Notes under the pieces: model-generated
Told to the model about the DNA's origin: nothing
The model's database searches: none
The model's input: the letters and a program-made list of their open reading frames with translations, nothing else
Made by a program: the position numbers and the translations under genes
Assembly: GCF_000764665.1 (NCBI RefSeq)
Contig: NZ_JRGM01000013.1
Coordinates: 1 to 64,000, forward strand
Direction: 5' to 3'
Length of the DNA stretch: 64,000 nucleotides
Origin: Aeromonas lacus
Lineage (GTDB): Bacteria; Pseudomonadota; Gammaproteobacteria; Enterobacterales; Aeromonadaceae
Shown: piece by piece, positions 9,038 through 18,800 of the stretch
Layout of the letters: the number at the start of each line of letters is the position of its first letter
How positions within the stretch are numbered: position 1 is the first letter of the stretch

Positions 9038-9072
9038 GGGCCCGCCTGAAGCAATTCAGGCGGGCCCTTTTT
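9038..9072 (+). terminator. Strong Rho-independent terminator between GNAT and glnE
   Basis: A perfect 13-bp GC-rich stem (GGGCCCGCCTGAA and complement) with a GCAA tetraloop is followed by five T residues. It lies between convergent genes and serves the rightward GNAT transcript; the stem may also slow the leftward glnE transcript. Confidence 0.93.
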
Positions 9073-9090
9073 CATTGCCGCTGGCTGGAA

Positions 9091-11964
9091 TTACTCCCCC
9101 AGCAGGGTTTGCCAGACGGCGAGCACATGGCTGCGCTCACTCTGCAGCTGATCGTCGCTCACCTTGCGGGAGATCTCCGAGAGGTTGAGGCGATGGCCGA
9201 GGTTGCGGATCTCCAGATAGGCCTGTTTCAGCCCCTCCGCCTGCTCCAGCGTCAGCACACCCGCCATCACGCACTCGTCGAAGATGCGCACGTTATCGGA
9301 CCAGCGGGTGAGGGCATCGGGCTCGCCGCAGGCGTGGGCCAGCACCAGATACTGGGCGATAAACTCGATGTCCACCATGCCGCCGGGGGACTGCTTGAGG
9401 TCGAACTCGCCGGCACCGGCTTTGAGCAGGTGATCCCGCATCTTGTGGCGCATCTCGCGCACCTCGCGGGCCAGGGTCGGCAGGTCGCGTTCCCTGGCCA
9501 GCACATCGCGGCGGATACGGGCAAACTCGGCAACGATGGCGTCATCGCCATAGATGGGGCGGGCCCGCACCAGCGCCTGATGTTCCCAGGTCCACGCCTC
9601 GTTTTGCTGATACTGCTCATAGGCCGACAGCGACGAGACCAGCAGGCCGGAGTCGCCGGAGGGGCGCAGCCGCATATCGATCTCGTAGAGGATCCCGGAA
9701 GGGGTTCGGGTGCTGAACAGGTGCAGGATCCGCTGCGCCAGACGCAGATAGAACTGGCGGCTGTCGATGGGCTTGCGCCCGTCGGTGTAGCTGTTGGGGT
9801 CGCCGCCATGCAGGAACACCAGATCGAGATCCGAGCCGTAACCGAGCTCGATACCGCCCAGCTTGCCATAGGCCACCACCGCAAAGCCGCGCTGGCCGCT
9901 GGTTGCCACCTCGGGCGGCACCCCGTAACGCTCGCTCATCTGGGCCCAGGCCTGATTGACCACCTCTTCGGTGATCGCCTCCGCCAGCCAGGTGAGGTGG
10001 TCGCTTACCTTCATCAGCGGCAGGGCGCCGGCGATGTCGGCCGCCACGATGCGCAGCAGCTGCACCTGCTTGAACTGACGCAGCGCCTCCATCTGCTGCT
10101 CCACATCCTCTTCGGGGATGCGCAGCAGGAACTGGCGCAGCTGGGGTTTGTACTGATCGAGCGGGGTGGGGTGGTAGAGGTGCTGGGGATCGAGCAGCTC
10201 GTCCAGCAAAATCGGGTAGCGGGCCAGCTGCTCGCTCACCAGATGGCTGGCGTCGCACAGCCGCACCAGCTGGCGCAGGGCACCCGGGTTCTCTGCCAGC
10301 AGTTGCAGATAGGCGCTGCGGGTGAAGATGCGGGTCAGCAGCTCACACACCCGCTCGAACAGGCGGGCGGGCTGCTCGCTGGCCACCACCAGCCGCAGCA
10401 GCTCCGGCATCAGCCAGTCCAGCGCGATGCGCCCCTGCGGGCCGACCTGACGGCGTTTGTACTCCTCCTTGAAACGCAGCAGCGCGGCGCAGAGCGGGGC
10501 GGGCTCGGCCACCCCCTGCGCGCTCAGCAGTTGCTCCAGCTCGGCGGCGTCGAGCTCGGTGCGCCACAGATCGAGCCAGAGCTGCTCCAGATGGGCGGGT
10601 GCCTCTTTCTCTTCCCCCACCACGGCGGCGAACTCCTGATGGACGGCCGCCATCTCCTCATCGAGATGAGCCATAAAGGCGTCCCAGTCAGCAAAACCCA
10701 GAGCCGCGATCAGCCGCTGGCGATCCCGCTCCTCGGTGGGCAGGGTCTGGGTCTGCTGATCGCCGATCTCCTGCAATATGTTCTCGACCCGGCGCAGGAA
10801 GCGATAGGCATCCAGCAGGCGATCGCAATGGGCAGATTCGAGGGCGCCACATTGGGCGATGGCGGCCAGCGCTTCGGGCAGGTGACGCACCCGCAGCGCC
10901 GGTTCACGGCCGCCGCGAATAAGTTGCAGCGCCTGGGCGATAAACTCCACCTCGCGAATGCCGCCAGCCCCCAGCTTGATGTTGCCCTCCAGCCCCTTGC
11001 GGCGCACCTCGGCGGCGATCATCGCCTTCATCTGGCGCAGGCCGTCGATAACGCCAAAGTCGATATAGCGGCGAAACACAAAGGGGCGCAGCATTTCGGC
11101 GAGCTCCACTGCGTGCTCGCATTGGGGCCCCAGTACCCGCGCCTTGACCATGGCGTAGCGCTCCCAGTTGCGGCCGTGGTGCTGGTAGTAATCCTCCATG
11201 GCGGCGAAGGAGATGGCCAGCGGCCCCGCATCGCCAAAGGGGCGCAGTCGCATATCGACCCGGAACACCTGACCATCCTGGGTGGGCTGGTGGAGGGCGT
11301 TGATGATGCGCTGGCCCAGCTTGATAAAGAACTGCTGGTTGGCCAGCTCGCGCCGCCCGCCGACCGTGTAGCCGTTCTCGGGGAAGGTGAAGATAAGGTC
11401 GATATCCGAGGAGAAGTTGAGCTCGCCACCGCCGAGCTTGCCCATGCCGAGGATCAGCAGCGGCTGCGGGTTACCGTTGCCGTCCATCGGGGTGCCCAGC
11501 TCGCCGCACTGTTTGGCGTAGAGCCAGTCGCGGGCCGCGCAGATGAGCGCATCCGCCAGCTTGGTGAGGTGGATAAAGCTCTCTTCTACTGTCGCGTGGC
11601 CCAGCAGCTCGCGCCAGGCGATCACCAGCATGCGGCTGCGGCGGAACTGGCGCAGGATGCGCTTGAGCGTCTCTTCATCGCTTACTTCGGCGAGCAGGGA
11701 GGTGAGGTCACTCTGATAGGCGGGCCAGCGTTCGACCCGCTCCAGATCCCCGGAGGCGAGCAGCTCGGTCAGCAACTCCGGCTGTTTGAAGAGAGAGTCG
11801 GCGACAAAATCGGAGAGGCCGAGCAGGGTCAGCAGGGTCTGGCGCACCTGCTCGGGCTGGTTGCCATAGTCGGGGGCCAGTTCAGTCAGCCGTTGCCACT
11901 GGCGCTGGGCCAGATCCTGCAGCAGGGGGGAGAAGGCGGAGAAAGAGGGAGAGTGCTGGGCCAC
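9091..11964 (-). CDS. glnE: Bifunctional glutamine synthetase adenylyltransferase/deadenylase
   Basis: A 957-residue GlnE that adenylylates and deadenylylates glutamine synthetase in response to PII and glutamine. Two nucleotidyltransferase domains are visible. The N-terminal one has GKLGGGELNFSSDIDLIF near residue 188 and is the deadenylase. The C-terminal one has YGKLGGIELGYGSDLDLVF near residue 712 and is the adenylylase. The paired Asp-x-Asp metal sites are intact in both. GTG 11964 is preferred over upstream ATG 12024: AAGGA lies eight bases before the GTG, and the extra 20 residues are not family-like. Usual family length is about 945 residues. Confidence 0.95.
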   Translation of the reverse strand: MAQHSPSFSAFSPLLQDLAQRQWQRLTELAPDYGNQPEQVRQTLLTLLGLSDFVADSLFKQPELLTELLASGDLERVERWPAYQSDLTSLLAEVSDEETLKRILRQFRRSRMLVIAWRELLGHATVEESFIHLTKLADALICAARDWLYAKQCGELGTPMDGNGNPQPLLILGMGKLGGGELNFSSDIDLIFTFPENGYTVGGRRELANQQFFIKLGQRIINALHQPTQDGQVFRVDMRLRPFGDAGPLAISFAAMEDYYQHHGRNWERYAMVKARVLGPQCEHAVELAEMLRPFVFRRYIDFGVIDGLRQMKAMIAAEVRRKGLEGNIKLGAGGIREVEFIAQALQLIRGGREPALRVRHLPEALAAIAQCGALESAHCDRLLDAYRFLRRVENILQEIGDQQTQTLPTEERDRQRLIAALGFADWDAFMAHLDEEMAAVHQEFAAVVGEEKEAPAHLEQLWLDLWRTELDAAELEQLLSAQGVAEPAPLCAALLRFKEEYKRRQVGPQGRIALDWLMPELLRLVVASEQPARLFERVCELLTRIFTRSAYLQLLAENPGALRQLVRLCDASHLVSEQLARYPILLDELLDPQHLYHPTPLDQYKPQLRQFLLRIPEEDVEQQMEALRQFKQVQLLRIVAADIAGALPLMKVSDHLTWLAEAITEEVVNQAWAQMSERYGVPPEVATSGQRGFAVVAYGKLGGIELGYGSDLDLVFLHGGDPNSYTDGRKPIDSRQFYLRLAQRILHLFSTRTPSGILYEIDMRLRPSGDSGLLVSSLSAYEQYQQNEAWTWEHQALVRARPIYGDDAIVAEFARIRRDVLARERDLPTLAREVREMRHKMRDHLLKAGAGEFDLKQSPGGMVDIEFIAQYLVLAHACGEPDALTRWSDNVRIFDECVMAGVLTLEQAEGLKQAYLEIRNLGHRLNLSEISRKVSDDQLQSERSHVLAVWQTLLGE

Positions 11965-12094
11965 GGTTGCCGTCCTTGTGGTTAACGAAACTGCCGGATA
12001 AAAAGCTGGCTGCCAATCTAGCACTGTCAGGCCCCCGCGTCACAGCGCAGGGGCGAGAAGCATGATCCGGCGGGAATTATCGGCAGCCAGTCAT

Positions 12095-12541
12095 TCAGGT
12101 GCGCTGGTAGATGGCGGGATCGTAGATCTCCATCAGGCTGCCCGGGTTGGCCGGTGGGGCAAAGCCGAAACCGGCGTAGAGGCCATGGGCATCCGAGGTG
12201 GCGAGGGAGAGGCGGCGCAGCCCCTGCAACTCGGGATGGTCGACAATAGCGGCCACCAGCGCCTTGCTGTAACCGCGGCCGCGGTACTCCGGCAGCACAA
12301 ACACGTCCGCCAGATAGCCGAAGGTGGCCTTGTCGGTGATAACCCGGGCGAAGGCAACCTGCTGACCATTGACATAGCCGCCAACGCAGAGGGAGTGGTT
12401 GATGGCCCGCACCACAGTGCTGTGGGGAATACCGCGACACCAGTAGGCTTCTTCAGACAAGAAGCGGTGGATAAGCGGCAGATCGAGCCGCCCCTTGTCG
12501 TCACTGATCTCGATGGGTGAGTGCGTCGTGCTCTGCTGCAT
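12095..12541 (-). CDS. GNAT family N-acetyltransferase
   Basis: A compact 148-residue GNAT. The acetyl-CoA loop is EYRGRGYSKAL after LADVFVLP, and the C-terminal LYAGFGF and MEIYDPAIY segments are typical of this subfamily. ATG 12541 is chosen because AAGGAG lies six bases upstream; the open frame continues 37 codons further with no site. The acceptor is unknown. It lies between glnE and the chemoreceptor, all leftward, with a hairpin terminator separating it from the chemoreceptor, so it is probably transcribed alone or together with glnE. Confidence 0.85.
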   Translation of the reverse strand: MQQSTTHSPIEISDDKGRLDLPLIHRFLSEEAYWCRGIPHSTVVRAINHSLCVGGYVNGQQVAFARVITDKATFGYLADVFVLPEYRGRGYSKALVAAIVDHPELQGLRRLSLATSDAHGLYAGFGFAPPANPGSLMEIYDPAIYQRT

Positions 12542-12561
12542 GTTGGCTCCTTGCCGTGGGT

Positions 12562-12592
12562 CAGAAATGAGAAAGGCCCCTCGCGGGGCCTT
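12562..12592 (-). terminator. Probable terminator of the chemoreceptor gene
   Basis: An 8-bp stem AAGGCCCC/GGGGCCTT with a 4-base loop is followed on the minus strand by TTTCTCATTTC, a modest T-rich tail. It sits 29 bases beyond the chemoreceptor stop and just upstream of the GNAT start. Confidence 0.7.
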
Positions 12593-12620
12593 CCAGTCTA
12601 ACCGGATTGGAACGGGAAAG

Positions 12621-13871
12621 TCAGGCGAGCTTGAAGGACTGGATCTGGCCATCCAGCTCCTGGCTGTGCTGCTCCACCAGTACCGAGGCCTCCTGCAATT
12701 CGCGCAGCACCACCACGGAGCCTTCGGCGATCTGCTTGACCTGCTCCAGATTGCCGCGCATCTCCTCGGCCACCGAGCTCTGCTGATCGGAAGCGGCGGC
12801 GATGTGGCGGTTCATGTCGGCCACGCCCTGTACCCGCTCCACTATGGTGGCGAGCTGATCGCCCGCCTGGGTCACCTGGGCAACCCCCTTGTCGGCCTGT
12901 TGCACACTCTGGGCCATCAGCTCGCCAGCCTGACGTGCATTGCCCTGCAACTGCTCGATCATCTTCTGGATCTCGACGGTGGCGGCCTGGGCCCGGTTGG
13001 CCAGCTCGCGCACTTCGGAGGCCACCACGGCAAAACCGCGGCCCGCTTCACCGGCGCGGGCGGCCTCGATGGCGGCGTTGAGCGCCAGCAGGTTGGTCTG
13101 TTCCGAGATGCCGCGAATTGTGTCGACGACCGAGCCAATCCGCTCGACCCCGTGCTCCACCTCGTTGACCACGCTGGCGGAGCGCTGGATGTTGCCGGAG
13201 AGGGTGTCGATGGTGTTGACGGTCTCGGCGACGCAGCGGCTCCCCTCTTCCGCCAGCTGGCTGGTCTCGGCAGTGGCCCGGGAGGCCTGATCGGCGTGAG
13301 AGGCCACCTCGCGAATGGCGCCGACCATCTGGCTCATGGCGCTGGCCAGCTGCTCAATCTGGGCGAACTCTTCGCTGATCGCCTCGTTGGCCTCCTCCAT
13401 GCAGAGGGTCACCTGGGAGGCGATGTCGTTGAGCTCCTTGCAGGCGGCGCGCTGGCTGCCAAACACCTCTTTGAGGTTCTCCTGCGAGTGGGAGACCGCC
13501 TTGGCGATGTCACCGAACTCGTCGCGGGAGCGGAGCAGTACCTTGTGGCTGAGGTCCCGCTTGGCGAAACGCTCCAGCAGATCGACCAGATAGTGTACCT
13601 GCTTGACCATCAGACGGGAGCCGGTCATCAGCAGGATCACGAACAGCAGACCCATGATGGTGGTCTCCATCAGGCCGCTCCAGAGCAGGCGGTCGGCAAT
13701 GGCGTTGGCTTTCTCCGGATCCAGCCCCTCGGTGAGCAGGGTGGCCTCCAGATTGTTGGCATCAAACCAGAGTTTGGTCAGTAGCAAAATGGTACTGATC
13801 ACCATCAGCAACACCACTTTCGGCACCAGCCGAATGTTGCTCATCCGCTTCTCCAGCAGGTTCAACTGCAT
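12621..13871 (-). CDS. Methyl-accepting chemotaxis protein with minimal periplasmic loop
   Basis: A 416-residue chemoreceptor. Two hydrophobic helices (about 19-37 and 71-89) flank a loop of only some 30-35 residues, too small for a normal ligand-binding domain. A HAMP region follows, then a long coiled-coil signalling domain with the conserved tip [20 protein letters not shown] and [15 protein letters not shown]. No NWETF-type C-terminal tether for CheR/CheB is seen. ATG 13871 has AAAGGAGA upstream; an in-frame ATG 18 codons earlier lacks one. The receptor may sense membrane state or an internal signal. It is divergent from the ion-channel gene across about 100 bases. Confidence 0.9.
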   Translation of the reverse strand: MQLNLLEKRMSNIRLVPKVVLLMVISTILLLTKLWFDANNLEATLLTEGLDPEKANAIADRLLWSGLMETTIMGLLFVILLMTGSRLMVKQVHYLVDLLERFAKRDLSHKVLLRSRDEFGDIAKAVSHSQENLKEVFGSQRAACKELNDIASQVTLCMEEANEAISEEFAQIEQLASAMSQMVGAIREVASHADQASRATAETSQLAEEGSRCVAETVNTIDTLSGNIQRSASVVNEVEHGVERIGSVVDTIRGISEQTNLLALNAAIEAARAGEAGRGFAVVASEVRELANRAQAATVEIQKMIEQLQGNARQAGELMAQSVQQADKGVAQVTQAGDQLATIVERVQGVADMNRHIAAASDQQSSVAEEMRGNLEQVKQIAEGSVVVLRELQEASVLVEQHSQELDGQIQSFKLA

Positions 13872-13972
13872 CGTAAAATCTCCTTTGAAAATCGCTTTTT
13901 CCTTTGCCCTCAAGGCTATCGGCATTATCTTCTCTTTTATTAATTTGCACTGTGTTTAAAGTTGGAAAATGT

Positions 13973-14722
13973 ATGCGGCATCACTTAACTCACTTGCGGG
14001 CGATGGATTTGCTGATGGCATTTCTGTCGATAGTCTCGGTGTTACTGGTAACGGCCCGCTGGTGGGGTCATGCGAGCATCACCCCGCAGACCCTGCAGCT
14101 CTTCTATGACCTCGACAGTCTGATCTGCTACTTCTTCCTCGCTCACTTCGCCTATGGCTGGCTCAGGGCGCCCGATCGCAAGGCATTTTTCATGGCCAAC
14201 TGGATCTATCTGCCGGGCAGTCTGCCGATGGTGGAGCAGCTGCGCTGGGCCCGTCTGCTCCAGCTGTGGCGGGTCTATCAACTGTTCAAGGAGCACCCGG
14301 ATCTCTGGGCCATGTTCCGCCGCGAGCGCAACGAGACCACCCTCTCCGGCATTCTGTTCCTCTTCTTCCTGTTGCTGGGGGTGGGCTCCGGCGTGATGTA
14401 CTGGATCGAGTCGGGCCAGCCCGGCAGCGAGATCCAGACCCCCTACGATGCTTTCTGGTGGACGCTGGTGACCCTGTCGACCGTGGGCTACGGCGATCTG
14501 GTGCCGCGGACGGAGGAGGGGCGCTTTGTCGCCAGCCTGTTGATCCTGTTCGGGGTTGGCCTGTTTGGCGCCATCAGCGGTTTCATGGCCAGCATCTTTT
14601 TGCAGCCGGCCAAGGAGAGCGAAACCGACAAGTGGCGTCACCACTACAACAACCAGCAGGAGCAGCTGCTGCGCGAGTTGCGGGCGCTGCGTGACGAGGT
14701 GCGCGAGCTCAAGAAGAAGTAA
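13973..14722 (+). CDS. Potassium channel family protein
   Basis: A 249-residue ion channel. Several hydrophobic segments in the first half (about 10-28 and 45-65) are followed by a helix near 120-142, a pore loop with the selectivity filter TVGYGDLVP, a final transmembrane helix with GLFGAISGF, and a charged C-terminal coiled coil ending in lysines. The TVGYGD signature is the K+ filter. The N-terminal part could be a reduced voltage-sensor-like domain, but I cannot count regularly spaced arginines. ATG 13973 has only a weak ribosome site, and an ATG ten codons later is a possible alternative. No RCK domain is present. Confidence 0.85.
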   Translation: MRHHLTHLRAMDLLMAFLSIVSVLLVTARWWGHASITPQTLQLFYDLDSLICYFFLAHFAYGWLRAPDRKAFFMANWIYLPGSLPMVEQLRWARLLQLWRVYQLFKEHPDLWAMFRRERNETTLSGILFLFFLLLGVGSGVMYWIESGQPGSEIQTPYDAFWWTLVTLSTVGYGDLVPRTEEGRFVASLLILFGVGLFGAISGFMASIFLQPAKESETDKWRHHYNNQQEQLLRELRALRDEVRELKKK

Positions 14723-14874
14723 GGTTGTCGCACGGGAGCGCAAGTTGCGAGCCAGCTCCCAGCTATCGGTTGTGGCAGAGCAGGGGAGGTGCTTTTTCTT
14801 TGCTTGTCCTTTAACCTGCTGGCGGCTTAACATTCAACCTCTTGTCCAAACCTGAAAAAGAGAATCGATCAACC

Positions 14875-15480
14875 ATGCGCGCCCTTCTCGGGATTCTTAT
14901 CTGCTTGTGTGCCCAACAGGCACTGGCCGATACCCGTTATGTTTCAGACAACATCTTTACCTTTATCCACAATGGTCCGGGGACCCAGTACCGGATCCTC
15001 GGTAGCGTCAAGGCTGGTGAACCGCTGGAGGTGAAGGCGGTGAACGGCGAGGCCGGTTTCACTCAGGTGGTGGACGGTCGCGGCCGTGATGGATGGATCA
15101 AAAGCAGCGAACTGCAGAGCCAGATCAGCCTGCGCGAGCAACTGCCGCAGGTAGAAAAAGAGCGTGACGAGCTCAAGGCCCGCCTGCAAAACCTCAACGG
15201 CGACAACGAGAAACGCTTCGCCGAGAAGGATGGTCAGATCGCTGCCCAGAGCAAGGAGATTGCCGCCCTCAAGGCCCAGCTGGTCAGCCAGGCTGAAGAG
15301 ATGAACAATCTCAAAGAGCAGAACGACGCCCTGACCCAGAGCTACGATAACCAGGAGCACGACATGCAGATGGACTGGTTCATCCGTGGTGGTGCCATGG
15401 TCGGTGCCGGTATCCTGCTTGGCATCCTGTTGCCCATGCTGCCTCGCCGTCGCAGCCGTAGCGATCGCTGGATGAACTGA
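14875..15480 (+). CDS. ygiM: YgiM-like SH3-domain, coiled-coil, membrane-tail protein
   Basis: A 201-residue protein with a signal peptide (1-18, ending ALA), a bacterial SH3 domain (about 20-80: YVSDNIFTFIHNGPGTQYRILG, split here as YVSDNIF...NGPGTQYR), a coiled coil (about 88-165) and one C-terminal transmembrane helix followed by an Arg-rich cytoplasmic tail. This order matches the TIGR04211/YgiM family, a periplasmic protein fixed to the inner membrane by its C-terminus; function unknown, probably cell-wall related. The start is placed at the signal peptide Met, 11 codons inside the open frame. E. coli ygiM is likewise near glnE. Confidence 0.85.
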   Translation: MRALLGILICLCAQQALADTRYVSDNIFTFIHNGPGTQYRILGSVKAGEPLEVKAVNGEAGFTQVVDGRGRDGWIKSSELQSQISLREQLPQVEKERDELKARLQNLNGDNEKRFAEKDGQIAAQSKEIAALKAQLVSQAEEMNNLKEQNDALTQSYDNQEHDMQMDWFIRGGAMVGAGILLGILLPMLPRRRSRSDRWMN

Positions 15481-15506
15481 CAGCATCTGGCTGAATGAAT
15501 TGATGA

Positions 15507-15537
15507 GAAGGGTCGCCGTGGCGGCCCTTCTTTTTTT
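15507..15537 (+). terminator. Terminator after ygiM
   Basis: A stem GAAGGG..CGCC paired with GGCG..CCCTTC, about 11 bp with one wobble, is followed by seven T residues. Confidence 0.9.
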
Positions 15538-15813
15538 GGGCGCATTGAGCGAGATCCGGTATTGGGCGGGATGCATGGCTGCTTTGCGACAGGCGGGTGG
15601 TGGAAGATCGTATACAAAATGAAGTCAGATGACCCTCATGTTTATTGGCGGGCTGGCTTCAAAAGGGAATGAATAGGGTGAATTAGCGATCTTTGTTAAA
15701 GAGTGGCAACAAATTCATTTCATATAGGGGAGGATATTGTATACATTGTCGGCGTTTCGGCGGCGCGACCGCCTTTGTCGATATCAGCCTTAGGGCGTAC
15801 AGGAAGACCCCAT
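15538..15813. other. Intergenic region upstream of putA
   Basis: From the ygiM stop to the putA start is 333 bases; apart from the terminator I find no gene. The stretch is more AT-rich than its surroundings and should hold the putA promoter. It contains two GTATAC-centred sites (separate entry). Confidence 0.6.
15610..15746. promoter_or_regulatory. Paired GTATAC palindromes upstream of putA
   Basis: GTATACA occurs at 15610-15616 and the palindrome TGTATACA at 15738-15745, within TTGTATACAT. The second fits the general GntR/FadR-type half-site arrangement (GT..AC). Because this PutA has no DNA-binding domain, putA needs a separate regulator, and these are candidate sites. Function is inferred only. 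Confidence 0.3.
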
Positions 15814-18800
15814 ATGTTCAAAGCTACTCAAGTGCTTGCCGCTGACTATATCCCCTCCGATCTGGCCGCCCTGCGCGAAGCCATCACCCAAAACTACGTG
15901 GTGGATGAAAATGCCTATCTGGCCGAACTGTCGGCCATGCTGCCGGGGGATGGCGCCTCGCTGGAGCAGGTGACCCAGCGCGCCCGTACTCTGGTGACCA
16001 AGGTGCGCAAGGAGAGCGGCTCCGGTGACGGTATCGACGCCTTCCTGCAGGAGTACAGCCTGGATACCCAGGAGGGGATCATCCTGATGTGTCTGGCCGA
16101 GGCGCTGCTGCGCATTCCCGATGCCGAGACCGCCGACGCCCTGATCAAGGACAAGCTCTCCGGCGCCAACTGGTCTTCCCACTTCCGCAAGAGTGACTCC
16201 ACCCTGGTCAACGCCTCCACCTGGGGGCTGATGCTGACCGGCAAGATCATCAAGCTCGACAAGAAGCTCGACGGCAACCCGGCCAACCTGCTGGGGCGCA
16301 TGGTCAACAAGCTGGGAGAGCCGGTGGTGCGCTCCGCCATGTACGCCGCCATGAAGATCATGGGCAAGCAGTTCGTGCTGGGGCGCGACATGAAAGAGGC
16401 GCTCAAGGCGAGCCGCAAATCCCGCGAGCTGGGCTACACCCACACCTACGACATGCTGGGTGAGTCGGCGCTGACCATGCAGGATGCCGACAAGTATCTG
16501 ACCGATTATCGCAACGCCATCGAGGCGGTGGGCCACGAGCGGATCAGCGACGGCGGCCCGGCCCCGTCCATCTCCATCAAGCTCTCGGCGCTCCATCCGC
16601 GCTATGACGTGGCCAACCGCGAACGGGTACTTGGCGAGATGTGCGAGCGGCTGGTGGGACTGGTGCGTCTGGCACGCGACAAGGATGTGGCCATCAGCAT
16701 CGATGCCGAGGAGATGGACAGACTCGAGCTGTCGCTGGATCTGTTCGAACAGCTCTACCGCTCCGACGCCAACCGTGGCTGGGGCAAACTCGGCATGGTG
16801 GTGCAGGCCTACTCCAAACGCGCCCTGCCGGTACTCTGCTGGCTTACCGCGCTGGCCCGCGAGCAGGGTGACCTCATTCCGGTGCGACTGGTAAAAGGCG
16901 CCTACTGGGACAGCGAACTGAAATATGCCCAGCAGGCGGGTCTGCCCGGCTACCCGCTCTTTACCCGCAAGGCGGGCACCGACATCTCCTACCTAGCCTG
17001 CGCCCGCTACCTGCTGAGCGAGCCGACCCGCGGCTTTATCGCTCCCCAGTTCGCCACCCACAACGCCAATACCGTGGTCAGCATTCTGGAGATGGCGGGT
17101 GATCGCCAGTTTGAATTCCAGCGTCTGCACGGCATGGGCGAGGAGCTGCACAACGCTGTGCTGAGCGACAATCCCGGCCTGCACTGCCGCATCTACGCGC
17201 CGGTCGGCGCCCACAAGGACTTGCTGCCCTATCTGGTGCGCCGCCTGCTGGAAAACGGGGCCAACACCTCCTTCGTTCACAAGCTGGTGGATCCCAATAC
17301 CCCGGTGGATTCGCTGGCCGAGCACCCGCTGCGCACCCTCAAGCGCTACTCAGGCTTTGCCAACGACCGCATTCCGCAGCCGGTGAACCTCTTCAGCGAC
17401 CGCAAGAACTCCAGCGGCGTCAACATGAACATCCTTTCCATCCAGCGCCCCTTCTTCGCCCGCTTGAAAGAGCTGGAGAGCAAGCAGTGGCTGGCAGGCC
17501 CCATCGTCGATGGCGAGCCCCTCAAGCGCAGCGAGGCACGTACCGTGCTGAGCCCGCAGGATGTGAGTCTCACCGTCGGCAAGATCCACTGGGCCGACGA
17601 GCAGGCGGTGGAGCAGGCCTTGGCCTCCGCCCACGCTGCCTTCCCGCGCTGGCGTGAAACCCCGGTGAGAGAGCGTGCCGCCGCGCTGGAGAAGCTGGCG
17701 GATCTGCTGGAAGCGAACCGCGAGCAGTTCGTCTCCTTGTGTACCCGCGAGGCGGGCAAGCTGCTGCAAGATGGCATCGACGAGGTACGCGAGGCGGTCG
17801 ATTTCTGCCGCTACTACGCGGTGCAGGCCCGCAGCCTGATGGGGCTGGCGACCCTGTTGCCCGGTTACACCGGCGAGCAGAACGAGCTGTTCCTGCAGGG
17901 GCGCGGCGTCTTTGTCTGCATCAGCCCGTGGAACTTCCCGCTGGCGATTTTCCTCGGCCAAATCGCTGCGGCGCTGGCCACCGGCAATACCGTCATCGCC
18001 AAACCGGCGGAGCAGACCGGCCTTATCGCCCATCTGGCGGTGACTCTGGCCCATCAGGCAGGTATTCCGGGCGACGTGCTGCAACTGCTGCCCGGTGACG
18101 GCGCCACCGTCGGCGCCAAGCTGACGGCGGATCCGCGCATCGGCGGCGTCTGCTTTACCGGCTCCACCGAGACCGCCAAGCTCATCAACATGACCCTGGC
18201 CCAGCGCGATGGCGCCATCCTGCCGCTTATCGCCGAGACCGGCGGCCAGAACGCCATGATCGTCGACTCCACCGCCCTGCCGGAGCAGGTGGTGCGCGAC
18301 GTGGTGAGCGCCGCCTTCCAGAGCGCCGGTCAGCGCTGCTCGGCCCTGCGGGTGCTCTACCTGCAGGAGGAGATCGCCGAGCGGGTACTGGAGATCCTCA
18401 CCGGCGCCATGCAGGAGCTGAAAGTGGGCAACCCGGCCGAGCACAACACCGACGTCGGTCCGGTGATCGATGCCGATGCCAAGGCCGGTCTCGATGCTCA
18501 CCTCGCCTACATGGTGCCCCGCGCTCGCCTGATTGCGCAGGCGCCGATGCCGGCCGCGACCATGGAAGGGCACTTTGTCCAGCCGACCGCGCTGGAGATC
18601 GGCTCCATCCGCGAGCTGGCCAAGGAGCAGTTCGGCCCCATCCTGCACGTGGTGCGCTACGCCACCCGGGATCTGGACAAGGTGATCAGCGACATCAACG
18701 GCACTGGCTACGGCTTGACGCTCGGGATCCACAGCCGCAACGAATCCCACGCCGAGGAGCTGGCGAGCCGCATCAACGTGGGCAACGTCTACATCAACCG

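Noticed and set aside
9109-11985. A 958-codon open frame on the plus strand opposite glnE
   Set aside because: It mirrors glnE codon by codon, with a composition driven by GC-rich antisense codons, has no recognisable motif, and glnE is unmistakable on the other strand.
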